Assembly: GCF_009914055.1 (NCBI RefSeq)
Contig: NZ_CP028271.1
Span: forward strand, 2,790,001-2,854,000
DNA length: 64,000 nt
Direction of reading: 5' to 3'
DNA from: Mixta intestinalis
GTDB taxonomy: Bacteria > Pseudomonadota > Gammaproteobacteria > Enterobacterales > Enterobacteriaceae
Below, piece by piece: positions 28,113 through 37,580 of this stretch (the first letter of the stretch is position 1; the number at the start of each line of letters is the position of its first letter). The position numbers and the translations under genes are program-made. Below the pieces are notes generated by a model, which saw only the letters and a list, made by a program, of their open reading frames with translations, did not search any database and was not told where the DNA came from.

Positions 28113-30392
28113 TTATCGCTCATTTTGCAATGATTGCCACGATCTGACCTCGACCAGACAGGACATGGCGTTCGGCCCCTGGGTTAACAATGAGGTACCG
28201 ATATCGAGCGTCAGAACATTGGGATTCCCGGCACGATCTCTCGGCTGCCACCGTTCACCGAAGCCAGGATCGAACCAGGCCCCGGTTGAGGTCACCACCA
28301 CGCCAGGCGTCAGGCCCTCATTAAGCTGCACGCCTGACAGCATTCTGCCGCGTTGGTTATAGACCTCAATGACATCGCCATGATGAATGCCGCGCGCAGC
28401 GGCATCGTCAGGATGCATCCACAGCGTTTCATGCCCGGCGGTTTTGTTATTTTGCACGTTTGCCGTGGCGTCCAGCTGACTGTGCAGGCGGTCGGCGGGC
28501 TGTATGCTAATCAAATGCAGCGGAAACTCGCTGGCCAGCTCGCTGCCCAGCCACTCCTGCGGCGTGCGCCATTCCGGATGTCCGGCCATATCCTCCAGTT
28601 GATAATCAGCAATCGTCTGGCAAAACAGCTCTATTTTACCGCTGGCGGTGGCGATGGGATTGGCCTGCGCGTCGGCGCGAAAATCAGCCATGTAAACGTA
28701 ATCATCTTTGCCTGTTGGCACTTCCACATAGCCGCGCTGCCAAAACGTTTCAAAGTCGGGCCATGTCACGCCCTGACGCTGATGAGCGGCAGCGCACCGT
28801 TGATAAAGATGGGCGATCCACTGCATCTCGTTGCGATTTTCGGTGAAGCGGTCGCGATAACCAAGCCGCTCCGCCAGGTCAGCAAAGATATCGAAATCGT
28901 TACGCGCCTGATGCTGCGGCGCAATCGCCTGATGCATCGCAAAGACAAAGCGATCGCGGGACGAGCCGCCGATATCGTTACGCTCCAGCGTGGTGGTCAC
29001 CGGCAGCACGATATCCGCCATCTGAGCCGCCGGTGTCCAGACGATATCCTGCACAATCACCGTATCCGGGCGCTGCCAGCCCTCAACCAGCCGGTTAAGC
29101 TGTTGATGATGATGGAAGGGGTTGCCGCCCGCCCAGTGCATCAGGTGGATATCGGGATAGCGATGCGTTTCACCCTGAAAGTGGTATTCCGCACCGGGGT
29201 TCAGCAGCATATCGCAGATGCGCGCCACCGGGATCGCCAGCCCGGCGGGATTAGCGCAGGCGGGCAGCTGCGGCGCGGGCGTATCGATGCGCGGGTTGCC
29301 GACGCTGTTCATCGAGCCATGCCCAAAAGAGAAGCCTGCCCCTGGCAGGCCCGGCTGCCCCAGCATGGCGGAGAGCGCAATCATCATCCAGTAGGGCTGT
29401 TCGCCGCGATGGGCGCGCTGTACCGCATAAGAACAGGTGATAAAACTGCGTTTCCCCATCAGCTGGCGCGCCAGTTCAACGATGCGTGCCGCAGGAATAC
29501 CGGTGATCGCGCTGGCCCAGGCGGGCGTTTTCGCCACGCCGTCGCTTTCTCCCAGCAGGTAAGCTCGCAGCTGCGGATAGCCGACGCAGTGGCTCTGTAA
29601 AAAATCATTATCCGCCGCGCCCAGCCGCTCGATCTCGTAGCCCAGCGCCAGCATCAGCGCCACGTCGGTATTGGGGCGAATAGCGATCCAGTCGGCTTGC
29701 AGAAAATCGGGACAATCGTCGCGCATGGGGCTGACATTAATGATCCGAGTTCCCTTCGCCGCCAGCTGCGTCAGCGCCGGTTTAAGCGTGTGCTCGCCTG
29801 CCCCGCCGGAGGCTACCTGGGCATTTTTCAGCGCCAGGCCGCCGAAGGCCAGTACTACTTCAGCATGGTCAATTACGCTTGGCCAGTCGGTCACTCGGCC
29901 CGTCAGCGGCATATAGCTGCCAATCACGTATGGCAGAAAGAACTGCGCTGCGCCCCAGCTGTAGTTACCCAGCTGATCCACCCCGCCGCCACCGCTGAAA
30001 TAGAAGCGCCGCACCAGGCTACGGGCATGGTTTACGCGCCCCGCCGATGACCAGCCATAAGAGCCGGTAAAAATACCGCTGGCACCATAGCGATCGCGCA
30101 CGCGCCGGTTCTCTTCCGCTATCAGATCGAGCGCGGTTTCCCAATCCACGGCGACGAAATCTTCCCGCCCACGCAGGCTGCGATCGCTGCTCTCACGCTT
30201 TTTCAGCCATGACCGACGCACCATCGGCTGACGAATGCGCTTATCGGAATAGACCAGCTGGGGAATACTTTGCAGCATCGGCGACGGATCGCTGTCGGCA
30301 AAGAAAGGTTCACAATCGATCAGACGTCCCTGCTCCGTTACGGCGCTGAAAGCGCCCCAGTGGGCCAGGTGCGGTACTTTTTTTATGGTCAT
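28113..30392 (-). CDS. BisC/TorA-type molybdopterin oxidoreductase (biotin or methionine sulfoxide / N-oxide reductase)
   Basis: A 759-aa member of the DMSO reductase family, bis-molybdopterin guanine dinucleotide type. The catalytic-site sequence GSYGWSSAGR (Tyr112, Trp114) and the Mo-ligand serine in NYSWGAAQ (Ser145) match BisC, TorA and DMSO reductases. The C-terminal cofactor domain shows SIQPADRLHSQLDATANVQNNKTAGHETLWMHPDDAAARGI. There is no twin-arginine signal and no N-terminal Fe-S cysteine cluster, so it is probably cytoplasmic like BisC, which reduces biotin sulfoxide and free methionine sulfoxide. BisC is the closest functional guess; TorZ-like N-oxide reduction cannot be excluded. 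The start has only a weak Shine-Dalgarno. No cytochrome or chaperone gene is adjacent. Confidence 0.85.
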   Translation of the reverse strand: MTIKKVPHLAHWGAFSAVTEQGRLIDCEPFFADSDPSPMLQSIPQLVYSDKRIRQPMVRRSWLKKRESSDRSLRGREDFVAVDWETALDLIAEENRRVRDRYGASGIFTGSYGWSSAGRVNHARSLVRRFYFSGGGGVDQLGNYSWGAAQFFLPYVIGSYMPLTGRVTDWPSVIDHAEVVLAFGGLALKNAQVASGGAGEHTLKPALTQLAAKGTRIINVSPMRDDCPDFLQADWIAIRPNTDVALMLALGYEIERLGAADNDFLQSHCVGYPQLRAYLLGESDGVAKTPAWASAITGIPAARIVELARQLMGKRSFITCSYAVQRAHRGEQPYWMMIALSAMLGQPGLPGAGFSFGHGSMNSVGNPRIDTPAPQLPACANPAGLAIPVARICDMLLNPGAEYHFQGETHRYPDIHLMHWAGGNPFHHHQQLNRLVEGWQRPDTVIVQDIVWTPAAQMADIVLPVTTTLERNDIGGSSRDRFVFAMHQAIAPQHQARNDFDIFADLAERLGYRDRFTENRNEMQWIAHLYQRCAAAHQRQGVTWPDFETFWQRGYVEVPTGKDDYVYMADFRADAQANPIATASGKIELFCQTIADYQLEDMAGHPEWRTPQEWLGSELASEFPLHLISIQPADRLHSQLDATANVQNNKTAGHETLWMHPDDAAARGIHHGDVIEVYNQRGRMLSGVQLNEGLTPGVVVTSTGAWFDPGFGERWQPRDRAGNPNVLTLDIGTSLLTQGPNAMSCLVEVRSWQSLQNER

Positions 30393-30545
30393 GGCAGAAG
30401 ATCGGGCAGGCAGTCAAAAAACAGTCGGCTATGGTAACGTGCCGGGAACGCAGATGAAAAGGGTAATATTCAGCGCGCTTTGCGACGAGTATGGCATTCT
30501 GTCTGGTTGAAGTTGCAGGACTTTTCCGCAACACTTTGCCTATAT

Positions 30546-30557
30546 GTAAACGTTTAC
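30546..30557. promoter_or_regulatory. LacI/GalR-type operator in front of galR
   Basis: GTAAACGTTTAC is a perfect 12-bp palindrome with the central CG typical of GalR/GalS operators. It ends 19 bp before the galR ATG, where bound repressor would block transcription or elongation. Autoregulation is the likely role. Confidence 0.65.
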
Positions 30558-30576
30558 CCTGGAAGGTGCTCTATTC

Positions 30577-31578
30577 ATGGCTACGATAAAGGATGTCGCC
30601 AGACTGGCGGGTGTATCTGTTGCTACCGTTTCACGCGTTATTAATCACTCTCCCAAAGCCAGTGAAACGTCCCGTCAGGCGGTTTTTAGCGCGATGGAAG
30701 CGCTACAGTATCACCCTAACGCTAACGCACGAGCGCTGGCGCAGCAATCAACGGAAACGCTGGGGCTGGTAGTGGGTGACGTCTCCGATCCCTTTTTTGG
30801 CGCAATGGTAAAGGCGGTTGATGAAATCGCCTGGCAGACCGGCAACTTCCTGCTGATCGGCAACGGTTATCATAATGAAGAAAAAGAGCGGCAGGCAATT
30901 GAACAGCTCATGCGCCACCGCTGCGCGGCCCTGGTTGTGCATGCCAAGAAGATCCCTGACGAAGAGCTGGAAAAGCTGATGCAGCAGATGCCGGGCATGG
31001 TGCTGATAAACCGCTCCCTCCCCGGCTGGCAGCATCGCTGTATCGCGCTGGACGACCGCTATGGTGCCTGGCTGGCAACGCGCCATCTGATTCAGCAAGG
31101 TCACGACCAGATCGCCTGGATCAGCTCTACCCACACCATTTCCGACGCGGAAGAGCGTCTTCAGGGCTATTACGATGCGCTGCGTGAGCATAATCTGCCG
31201 TGTAACGATCGCCTGGTCGCCTTCGGCGAGCCGGATGAGATTGGCGGCGAGCAGGCGATGACCGAACTGCTGGGACGCGGCAAGAACTTTACCGCGGTGG
31301 CCTGCTACAACGATTCGATGGCAGCGGGCGCGCTGGCGGTATTAAGTGATAACGGTATCCGCGTGCCGGAGGAGATGTCGTTAATCGGTTTCGATGATGT
31401 CCTGGTATCGCGCTACGTGCGCCCGCGGCTGACAACCGTTCGCTATCCAATTGTCACTATGGCACAGCAGGCGGCGGAACTGGCGCTGGCGCTGGCGAAT
31501 AATCGGCCGCTGCCGGAGGTGACCCATACCTTTAACCCAACGCTGGTTCGCAGGCATTCGGTTAGCGCTCCAGGATAA
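30577..31578 (+). CDS. galR: galactose operon repressor GalR
   Basis: GalR represses galactose uptake and catabolism genes and is relieved by D-galactose. The 333-aa protein (E. coli 343, with a longer tail there) is nearly identical in the helix-turn-helix (MATIKDVARLAGVSVATVSRVINHSPKAS) and hinge (YHPNANARALAQQSTET). The sugar-binding core includes GLVVGDVSDPFFGAMVKA, ACYNDSMAAGAL and GFDDVLVSRYVRPRLTTVRYP. E. coli has galR at this position next to lysA. A palindromic operator lies in its own leader. The gal genes themselves are not in this window. Confidence 0.96.
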   Translation: MATIKDVARLAGVSVATVSRVINHSPKASETSRQAVFSAMEALQYHPNANARALAQQSTETLGLVVGDVSDPFFGAMVKAVDEIAWQTGNFLLIGNGYHNEEKERQAIEQLMRHRCAALVVHAKKIPDEELEKLMQQMPGMVLINRSLPGWQHRCIALDDRYGAWLATRHLIQQGHDQIAWISSTHTISDAEERLQGYYDALREHNLPCNDRLVAFGEPDEIGGEQAMTELLGRGKNFTAVACYNDSMAAGALAVLSDNGIRVPEEMSLIGFDDVLVSRYVRPRLTTVRYPIVTMAQQAAELALALANNRPLPEVTHTFNPTLVRRHSVSAPG

Positions 31579-31764
31579 TCAATACGCAACTTTCACCGAC
31601 GTTAATGCTGTTCGCATACAGCCACTAATGACACGCTATGCAAACTGTGGCGAGACGCTATGTTACGGTTGGCCGTTCTGGACGTTGAAATTTTGCTTCA
31701 AGTATCATAAACCCGGGCGCGTGGGATGGTGCCTGGCAAGCCAACCGTAATGTGGGATCGATTT

Positions 31765-32517
31765 ATGACAAAGAGATTTAAGAATAAAGTTGCGATGGTA
31801 ACCGGTGCGGGTTCCGGCATTGGCGCGGCGATTGCGTGCCAGCTGGCAGCAGAAGGTGCCCATGTGATAGTCGCAGATTTAAATGAAGAGAACGCCACCA
31901 GAGTGACAGCAGAAATCACCGAGGCTGGCGGTATCGCCGTTGCGGTTCGCCAGGATGTCAGCGATGCGCAGTCAGTTGCCGATTCTGTCGCGTTCGCGCT
32001 GGAGCAGTTTGGTGCGCTGCATTATGCGGTTAACAATGCCGGCATCGGCGGCGGCAATGCGCCGCTGGCGAACTACAGCCTGGACGACTGGCACAGCGTA
32101 ATCGGTGTTAACCTTAACGGCGTATTTTATGGCCTGAAATACCAGATTCCGGCCCTGCTCCGCTCAGGCGGCGGATCGATTGTGAACGTGGCTTCAATTC
32201 TTGGCACCGTCAGTCGCCCTAACTTTTCAGGCTATGTCGCCGCCAAGCATGGCGTTATCGGTCTGACCAAGTCTGCGGCACTGGAATATGCTTCACAGGG
32301 TATCCGCATTAACGCTGTGGGGCCGGGCTATATTGATACGCCGTTGATTTCACCGCTGGAGAAAGCGCAGTACCGCGGGCTGGTAAGCCAGCATCCCATC
32401 GGGCGGCTCGGACGCCCTGACGAAGTAGCCGCACTGGTATTGTTCCTGTTATCCGATGACGCCTCGTTTATTACCGGCAGTTTTCATCTGGCCGAAGGCG
32501 GCTATACGGCACAATAG
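31765..32517 (+). CDS. short-chain dehydrogenase/reductase (SDR), substrate unknown
   Basis: A 250-aa classical SDR from the ATG at 31765, which has GGGA at 7-nt spacing; the frame is open upstream to 31726. NAD(P)-binding TGAGSGIG is at residues 13-20, with an acidic residue after the second strand (VADLN), which favours NAD over NADP. NNAG follows at 90-93. The catalytic triad is Ser144, Tyr157 and Lys161 (GYVAAK). The end LAEGGYTAQ is typical of 3-oxoacyl-ACP-reductase-like or sugar-alcohol dehydrogenases. It is absent from the E. coli galR-lysA junction and appears to be an independent transcription unit. No neighbour reveals its substrate. Confidence 0.88.
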   Translation: MTKRFKNKVAMVTGAGSGIGAAIACQLAAEGAHVIVADLNEENATRVTAEITEAGGIAVAVRQDVSDAQSVADSVAFALEQFGALHYAVNNAGIGGGNAPLANYSLDDWHSVIGVNLNGVFYGLKYQIPALLRSGGGSIVNVASILGTVSRPNFSGYVAAKHGVIGLTKSAALEYASQGIRINAVGPGYIDTPLISPLEKAQYRGLVSQHPIGRLGRPDEVAALVLFLLSDDASFITGSFHLAEGGYTAQ

Positions 32518-32555
32518 TTCGATATGCAAACAGGCACATTTAGCGGGATAAAATA

Positions 32556-32597
32556 ATACCGTCAATCCACTGTTTATCGCAGGCGCATTGACGGTAT
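32556..32597. repeat. 11-bp perfect inverted repeat between the SDR gene and the secreted-protein gene
   Basis: ATACCGTCAAT (32556-32566) and ATTGACGGTAT (32587-32597) are separated by 20 bp and lie between two convergent genes. There is no T-run. It could be a factor-dependent bidirectional terminator. Confidence 0.55.
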
Positions 32598-32624
32598 AAG
32601 AAGTTTACTGGCTATCAGGGCTGT

Positions 32625-33647
32625 TTATTTTTGTTCGATAAGTTTCCAACGGCTACCGTCAGACATATACATTAGCTGTTGTCCCTTACTCACTTTCGTG
32701 ATTCCACCATTCACGTAAATGGATGAGTCATAGCTGGCGCGGTGATCGATAAAAATAGATTTCCACTTAAGCGCTGCGGGCTGTGGAAAATAGATTCGCG
32801 GTGACCAGATCCCGTCCTGAGAGCGAATAGCGGCTAAATTAACTTTGCTCAGCGCATCAGAAATGGTTTTCTCTTTCAGTTCACTGCCGTTAACGATGGT
32901 TATTTTAGGCACGTTTGGCGACGCCATTGAATCGAGATGGCTGACCGTATTGATGCAGGCCTCGCTATTACAGGCGGCTTGCACCACATAAGCATCCTTA
33001 CAGTTGCCGTAGGTATAGCTACTCTGTTTCGCTTTTGTTCTGTCATCGCCTATTGGATTCATAAAGACGGAGCTTTGTGCGCCCATCGCATAACAGGAAG
33101 AAAGCTGGCCGTTGCCCTGTGAATACTCTTCAACAAAGCCGGAGGATGAATATAGTTTGCCAAAAGTAGCTGGTACTTCAATAACGCCAACGGTGGTGGT
33201 GGTGCCGTCCATCATATCGGTAACCATACCGGTAACCAGGTTTCCGCTTTTTGTGACGTCTATTTTATATACATGCCCGGTTTTCCACGGTACAACAACC
33301 TGACACTGCACGCCGGAGCCTTCATGATCGAAATATTGGCAGGTGTTGCTTTTCCAGCCTTTTGCTTTCCAGATAGAGAAATTAAAGGCATGAACGCCAT
33401 TCCCCCGATTCTGTAAACCAATATAACCACCGTCTCCCTGTTTCAAAAAGAACTGGTTCGCCCAATAATAGTGAGAATCCTTTCCACCATCGTTATTTAC
33501 CTGCTGAAAGAAAGTAAGCTTATTAAACGTTGAATTAGCAGGCCATGTGTGTTGAATCGAAACAATCCCACCGGCGACCACCGCGTAGCTCAGCGGGCTA
33601 AACATAAATAATAAAGGGAACAGCAATGCCTTCCTGATGTTACTCAT
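32625..33647 (-). CDS. secreted protein with a DUF3472-like N-terminal domain, function unknown
   Basis: A 340-aa protein with a clear signal peptide (MSNIRKALLFPLLFMFSPLSYA). The segment from about 30 to 165 contains YYWANQFFLKQGDGGYIGLQNRG, FNFSIWKA and GSGVQC, a pattern I associate with DUF3472 beta-sandwich proteins; this match is from memory and moderate. Six cysteines (103, 115, 185, 216, 226, 231) could form three disulfides. The last 40 residues (YVNGGITKVSKGQQLMYMSDGSRWKLI) look like a small separate binding module. AAGGA at 7-nt spacing supports the start. Base composition is more AT-rich than its neighbours and the gene is missing from the E. coli locus, both consistent with acquisition. 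No secretion or enzyme partner is adjacent. Confidence 0.75.
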   Translation of the reverse strand: MSNIRKALLFPLLFMFSPLSYAVVAGGIVSIQHTWPANSTFNKLTFFQQVNNDGGKDSHYYWANQFFLKQGDGGYIGLQNRGNGVHAFNFSIWKAKGWKSNTCQYFDHEGSGVQCQVVVPWKTGHVYKIDVTKSGNLVTGMVTDMMDGTTTTVGVIEVPATFGKLYSSSGFVEEYSQGNGQLSSCYAMGAQSSVFMNPIGDDRTKAKQSSYTYGNCKDAYVVQAACNSEACINTVSHLDSMASPNVPKITIVNGSELKEKTISDALSKVNLAAIRSQDGIWSPRIYFPQPAALKWKSIFIDHRASYDSSIYVNGGITKVSKGQQLMYMSDGSRWKLIEQK

Positions 33648-33843
33648 AATTAATTCCTTTAATTAGATAAACCTGTCATGGATAAATTTATTTCTCACTA
33701 CTGCACCAGCAGCAGTTGGGCCAAATAATATTTAACCGAATTGATTGATGACACCGACGCTTGTTTAGTGACAGCTGGCACAACAGACAGGAAGCAGAGG
33801 ATTAGGGACGGCGCATAAGGATGTGAGGACAAGGTATGAAGGG

Positions 33844-33867
33844 CTCTGCGACCAGCGCGTCGCAGAG
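33844..33867 (-). terminator. hairpin downstream of lysA
   Basis: CTCTGCGAC (33844-33852) and GTCGCAGAG (33859-33867) form a perfect 9-bp stem with a 6-nt loop, 20 bp past the lysA stop on the minus strand. No T-run. Confidence 0.55.
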
Positions 33868-33886
33868 ATTAGTCAGCAGACAGCGA

Positions 33887-35131
33887 TTACAACTCCAGCG
33901 CCAGCAGCTCCTGAATGGTCTGCCGACGGCGAATTTCCCGCGCCTCTCCGCCGTCGAACAGCACCTCCGGGATCAGCGGTCGACTGTTATAGTTGGAAGA
34001 CATCGAGGCACCATAAGCGCCGGTATCATGCAGCACCAGATAATCGCCTGCGCTGACCGCAGGAAGCTGGCGCGTTTCCACCTTGCCGCCTTCCAGCTGG
34101 GTAAAAACATCGCCCGATTCGCACAGCGGCCCCGCCACCACCGTCTCACGCAGCTCGCGCTGTCCGGCATCATCGGCCAGCAAAGAGATATGGTGATAGC
34201 TGCCATACATTGCCGGACGCATTAAATCGCTAAAGCCCGCATCCACCAGCACAAAGTGACGGCTGCCCATATTTTTTACCGCGCGTACCTGAGTCACCAG
34301 CACGCCCGCTTCCGCTACCAAAAAGCGCCCCGGCTCGATCTCCAGCTTTACCGGATGCGCGAGATGCGCGGCGATGCGCTCGCGGGCACGGTGCCACAGG
34401 CTGTAGTAATGTTGAGTATCGATCGCCTCTTCGCCATAACGATAGGGAACAGAAAGCCCGCCGCCTGCGGAAATGGCGCTGATATCCTGATCCAGCGCGA
34501 TAACGCGCTCCACCATCGCTTCGCACACCTGCTCCAGATGCGCATAGTCCACGCCGGAGCCAATATGCATATGGATGCCCACCAGCGTCAGCCCATGCTG
34601 CTGAATCGCCTGCACCGCCTGCGACAGATCCTCATGCCAGATACCATGCTTGCTGTTTTCACCGCCGGTGTTGGTTTTCTGGCTGTGTCCGTGACCAAAA
34701 CCGGGATTAACCCGCAGCCAGACCGGATGACCGGGCGAACAGGCCCCCAACTGATGCAGCATATCCACTGAACCGGCGTTAACCGGAATCCGCAGTTCGG
34801 TAACGCGCGCCAGCGTTGGCCTGTCAAGCAGATCGGCGGTAAAAACGATCTCATCTCCACCCGGCTGATAGCCAGCCGCCAGCGCCCGCTCAATTTCACC
34901 CAGCGAAACGGAATCAACCTTAACGCCCTCTGCACGCATCAGTCGCAGAATATGAATATTGGAACAGGCCTTCTGCGCAAAACGCACCACGTCAAACTGC
35001 CTTAGCTGAGCAATACGCTGGCGAATAATCTCAGCATCGTAGGCCCAGAATGGCCCGTCGTAACGCGCAGCAAGTGAGAGAAGATTAGCGGTATTCAGGG
35101 CGCTCTCAGGATTATTTAGCGGACGTGGCAT
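33887..35131 (-). CDS. lysA: diaminopimelate decarboxylase
   Basis: LysA decarboxylates meso-diaminopimelate to L-lysine, the last step of lysine synthesis. The 414-aa protein (E. coli 420) is a fold-III PLP enzyme. The cofactor lysine is K54 in RFAQKACSNIHILR, followed by VNPGFGHGHSQKTNTGGENSKHG, the PLP-phosphate glycine loop SAGGGLSVPY, EPGRFLVAEAG and the second-subunit active-site CESGDVF. Divergent from lysR with a 113-bp shared promoter region. Confidence 0.97.
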   Translation of the reverse strand: MPRPLNNPESALNTANLLSLAARYDGPFWAYDAEIIRQRIAQLRQFDVVRFAQKACSNIHILRLMRAEGVKVDSVSLGEIERALAAGYQPGGDEIVFTADLLDRPTLARVTELRIPVNAGSVDMLHQLGACSPGHPVWLRVNPGFGHGHSQKTNTGGENSKHGIWHEDLSQAVQAIQQHGLTLVGIHMHIGSGVDYAHLEQVCEAMVERVIALDQDISAISAGGGLSVPYRYGEEAIDTQHYYSLWHRARERIAAHLAHPVKLEIEPGRFLVAEAGVLVTQVRAVKNMGSRHFVLVDAGFSDLMRPAMYGSYHHISLLADDAGQRELRETVVAGPLCESGDVFTQLEGGKVETRQLPAVSAGDYLVLHDTGAYGASMSSNYNSRPLIPEVLFDGGEAREIRRRQTIQELLALEL

Positions 35132-35244
35132 AACGGTTCTCCTTAAACTTTACGCTATTACGCCACAGCCATTTTCCGCTGAAAAATATCTGTTTCTGCG
35201 GAGTCTATGCAAATATGATATAGCTTTCGCTACTGGAGAAGGCG
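35132..35244. promoter_or_regulatory. divergent lysA-lysR promoter region
   Basis: 113 bp between the two start codons. By analogy with E. coli, LysR binds here to activate lysA when lysine is scarce and to repress itself. I did not identify a specific LysR box with confidence. Confidence 0.5.
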
Positions 35245-36165
35245 ATGGCGCAGATTACCCATCGGCACATTGAGATATTCCATGCGGTGATGACCAGCGG
35301 CAACCTGACCGCCGCCGCCGAGTTGCTGCATACATCGCAGCCCACCGTCAGCCGCGAACTGGCGCGCTTTGAAAAGCTGACCGGCCTGCAACTGTTCGAG
35401 CGAGTGCGCGGGCGCTTGCATCCTACCGTGCAGGGGCTGAGCCTGTTTGAAGAGGTACAGCGCTCCTGGTACGGCCTCGATCGCATTATCAACGCGGCGG
35501 AAGGATTACGGCAGTTTCGTCAGGGCGAGCTTTCCATTGCCTGCCTGCCGGTTTTTTCCCAGTCGCTGCTGCCGCCGCTCTGCCAGCCGTTTTTACAGCG
35601 TTATCCCGATCTCAGCCTGAATATCATCCCGCAGGAGTCGCCGCTGCTGGAAGAGTGGCTGTCGGCGCAGCGCCACGATCTCGGCCTGACCGAAACCGGG
35701 ATTACGCCCGCCGGAACCGAGCGCATCGAGCTACTGACGCTAAATGAAGTGTGTGTTTTACCCGCCCGGCATCCGCTAACGGCGCGACGGCAGCTGACGC
35801 CGCAGGATTTTGCCGGGGAAAACTATATCAGCCTCTCACGTACCGACAGCTATCGTCAGCTGCTGGACGCGCTGTTTCATGAGCAGGGCATCCAGCGCCG
35901 GATGGTGGTGGAGACGCACAGCGCGGCGTCGGTCTGTGCGATGGTGCGGGCGGGAGCGGGAATATCGGTAGTGAATCCGCTGACGGCGTTGGATTATGCC
36001 GCCAGCGGCGTGGTGATGCGGCGCTTTAGCGTTGAGGTGCCTTTTACCGTCAGCCTGATCCGCCCGCTGCATCGTCCGGCCTCTTCGCTGGTTAGCGCGT
36101 TCAGCCAGCATTTACAGCGTGAGGCGGCGCATTTCGCGACGCGCCTCAACGCCCTGCTCGCTTAG
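35245..36165 (+). CDS. lysR: LysR, transcriptional activator of lysA
   Basis: A 306-aa LysR-type regulator (E. coli LysR 311), the founding member of the family. The N-terminal winged helix-turn-helix is typical (HRHIEIFHAVMTSGNLTAAAELLHTSQPTVSRELARFEKLTGLQLFER). The periplasmic-binding-protein-like effector domain follows and should sense diaminopimelate or lysine. Divergently placed to lysA, which it regulates. The stop codon overlaps the stop of the convergent MFS gene by 4 bp. Confidence 0.94.
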   Translation: MAQITHRHIEIFHAVMTSGNLTAAAELLHTSQPTVSRELARFEKLTGLQLFERVRGRLHPTVQGLSLFEEVQRSWYGLDRIINAAEGLRQFRQGELSIACLPVFSQSLLPPLCQPFLQRYPDLSLNIIPQESPLLEEWLSAQRHDLGLTETGITPAGTERIELLTLNEVCVLPARHPLTARRQLTPQDFAGENYISLSRTDSYRQLLDALFHEQGIQRRMVVETHSAASVCAMVRAGAGISVVNPLTALDYAASGVVMRRFSVEVPFTVSLIRPLHRPASSLVSAFSQHLQREAAHFATRLNALLA

Positions 36166-37325
36166 GCGCGCACCGGCTGCGTCTGACCTCCGGCGCGGCG
36201 GAAGGTGATCAGGCAGACGATCAGCCCCAGCGCGGCCAGCACCGCGGCAGCAACCGGCACCGACGTCAGGCCATAGCCACCGTCAATGACCGCACCGCCA
36301 ACCCAGGCACCGAGCGCATTGCCAACGTTAAACGCGGAGATATTCAGCGTCGAGACCAGGTTAGGAGCCTCTTTACCATGACGCACCACGTTGATTTGCA
36401 GGCCTGGTACGGTGGCGAAAGTGGCCATCGCCCACAGGAACAGCGTGATTTCAGCCAGCCAGAGGCCGTGGCTGGTCCAGCTGAACGCCAGCGAGAAAAT
36501 GGCTATCAACGCAAAGCTGAGAATCAGGCTGAAAGAGACTTTCCAGTCCGCCAGTTTGCCGCCGATAATATTGCCAACGGTTAAACCAGCGCCGATCAGG
36601 AACAGCGTCCAGCTAACACCACGATTGCTGACGCCGGTAACCTGCAACAGCAGTGGCGCAATATAGCTGAACAGCGCAAACATCGCCGCCGCAAAGCAGA
36701 CGGTCATCAGCAACGAGAGCCATAGCTTGCCGTTCGCCAGCGCGCTGATTTCACTGGCAAGGTGTACCGGCTTTTCATCTTTGTTGCCCGGCAGGCTGAC
36801 AGTCAGCGCGATAAAGGCCAGTACGCCGATGATCGCCACGCCCCAGAAGGTTGCGCGCCAGCCAAACAGCTGACCGAACCAGGTACCGAGCGGCACGCCC
36901 AGCACGTTCGCCAGCGTCAGGCCGGTAAACATCAGCGCAACGGCGGAAGCCTGACGATTGGGTGCGACCAGGCTGGCGGCCACCACCGAGCCGATACCGA
37001 AGAAAGCGCCGTGACAGAGTGCGGTGATCACGCGCGCCAGCATCAGCAGGTTGTAGCTGTAAGCCAGCGCACACAGGATATTGCCAATGATAAAGATGGT
37101 CATCAGCAGCATCAGCGTACGCTTGCGCGGCAGCTTCGCCGTCAGCAGTGCCATGACCGGCGCGCCAATCGCCACGCCCAGCGCATAGCCGCTTATCAGC
37201 CAGCCCGCGGAGGGAATGGAAACGTGCAGATCGCCCGCCACCTCCGGCAGTAATCCCATAATAACGAACTCGGTGGTGCCGATGGCAAAGGCGCTCAGCG
37301 CCAGCGCCAATAGTGAAACAGGCAT
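36162..37325 (-). CDS. MFS efflux transporter of the AraJ/YdhP type (DHA1)
   Basis: A 387-aa twelve-segment major facilitator protein starting MPVSLLALALSAFAIGTTEFVIMGLLPEVAGDL, the N-terminus typical of AraJ/YdhP/NepI exporters. The frame is open to 37397, but the ATG at 37325 has GGAGAG at 5-nt spacing. The motif A loop reads ALLTAKLPRKRTLM, and ITALCHGAFFGIGSVVAA is family-like. The substrate is unknown; relatives export arabinose, purine nucleosides or drugs. Next to lysR, but convergent, so a link with lysine is not indicated. Not found at this E. coli locus. Confidence 0.88.
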   Translation of the reverse strand: MPVSLLALALSAFAIGTTEFVIMGLLPEVAGDLHVSIPSAGWLISGYALGVAIGAPVMALLTAKLPRKRTLMLLMTIFIIGNILCALAYSYNLLMLARVITALCHGAFFGIGSVVAASLVAPNRQASAVALMFTGLTLANVLGVPLGTWFGQLFGWRATFWGVAIIGVLAFIALTVSLPGNKDEKPVHLASEISALANGKLWLSLLMTVCFAAAMFALFSYIAPLLLQVTGVSNRGVSWTLFLIGAGLTVGNIIGGKLADWKVSFSLILSFALIAIFSLAFSWTSHGLWLAEITLFLWAMATFATVPGLQINVVRHGKEAPNLVSTLNISAFNVGNALGAWVGGAVIDGGYGLTSVPVAAAVLAALGLIVCLITFRRAGGQTQPVRA

Positions 37326-37580
37326 AACACTCTCCAAAAAACGATGATTGCAGACTCCAGAACGGGCCGCTGTTGAGTAGCGACCTGGACGACGCATTAT
37401 GTCGTTCTGTTTAATATGTCGCGTCGTGGCGGCTATTAGAGCACAGTGTTATCCCGGCAAACACCCCAGCAACAGCAAGGGAATTTTGCGTCAGACGCAA
37501 TAATCCACGGTGATTACTTTCGGTAAAGCAGATAAATCTGGCGCAGGGAGATCGCGGGAAGGCAGCATGGCAGGAATAAA

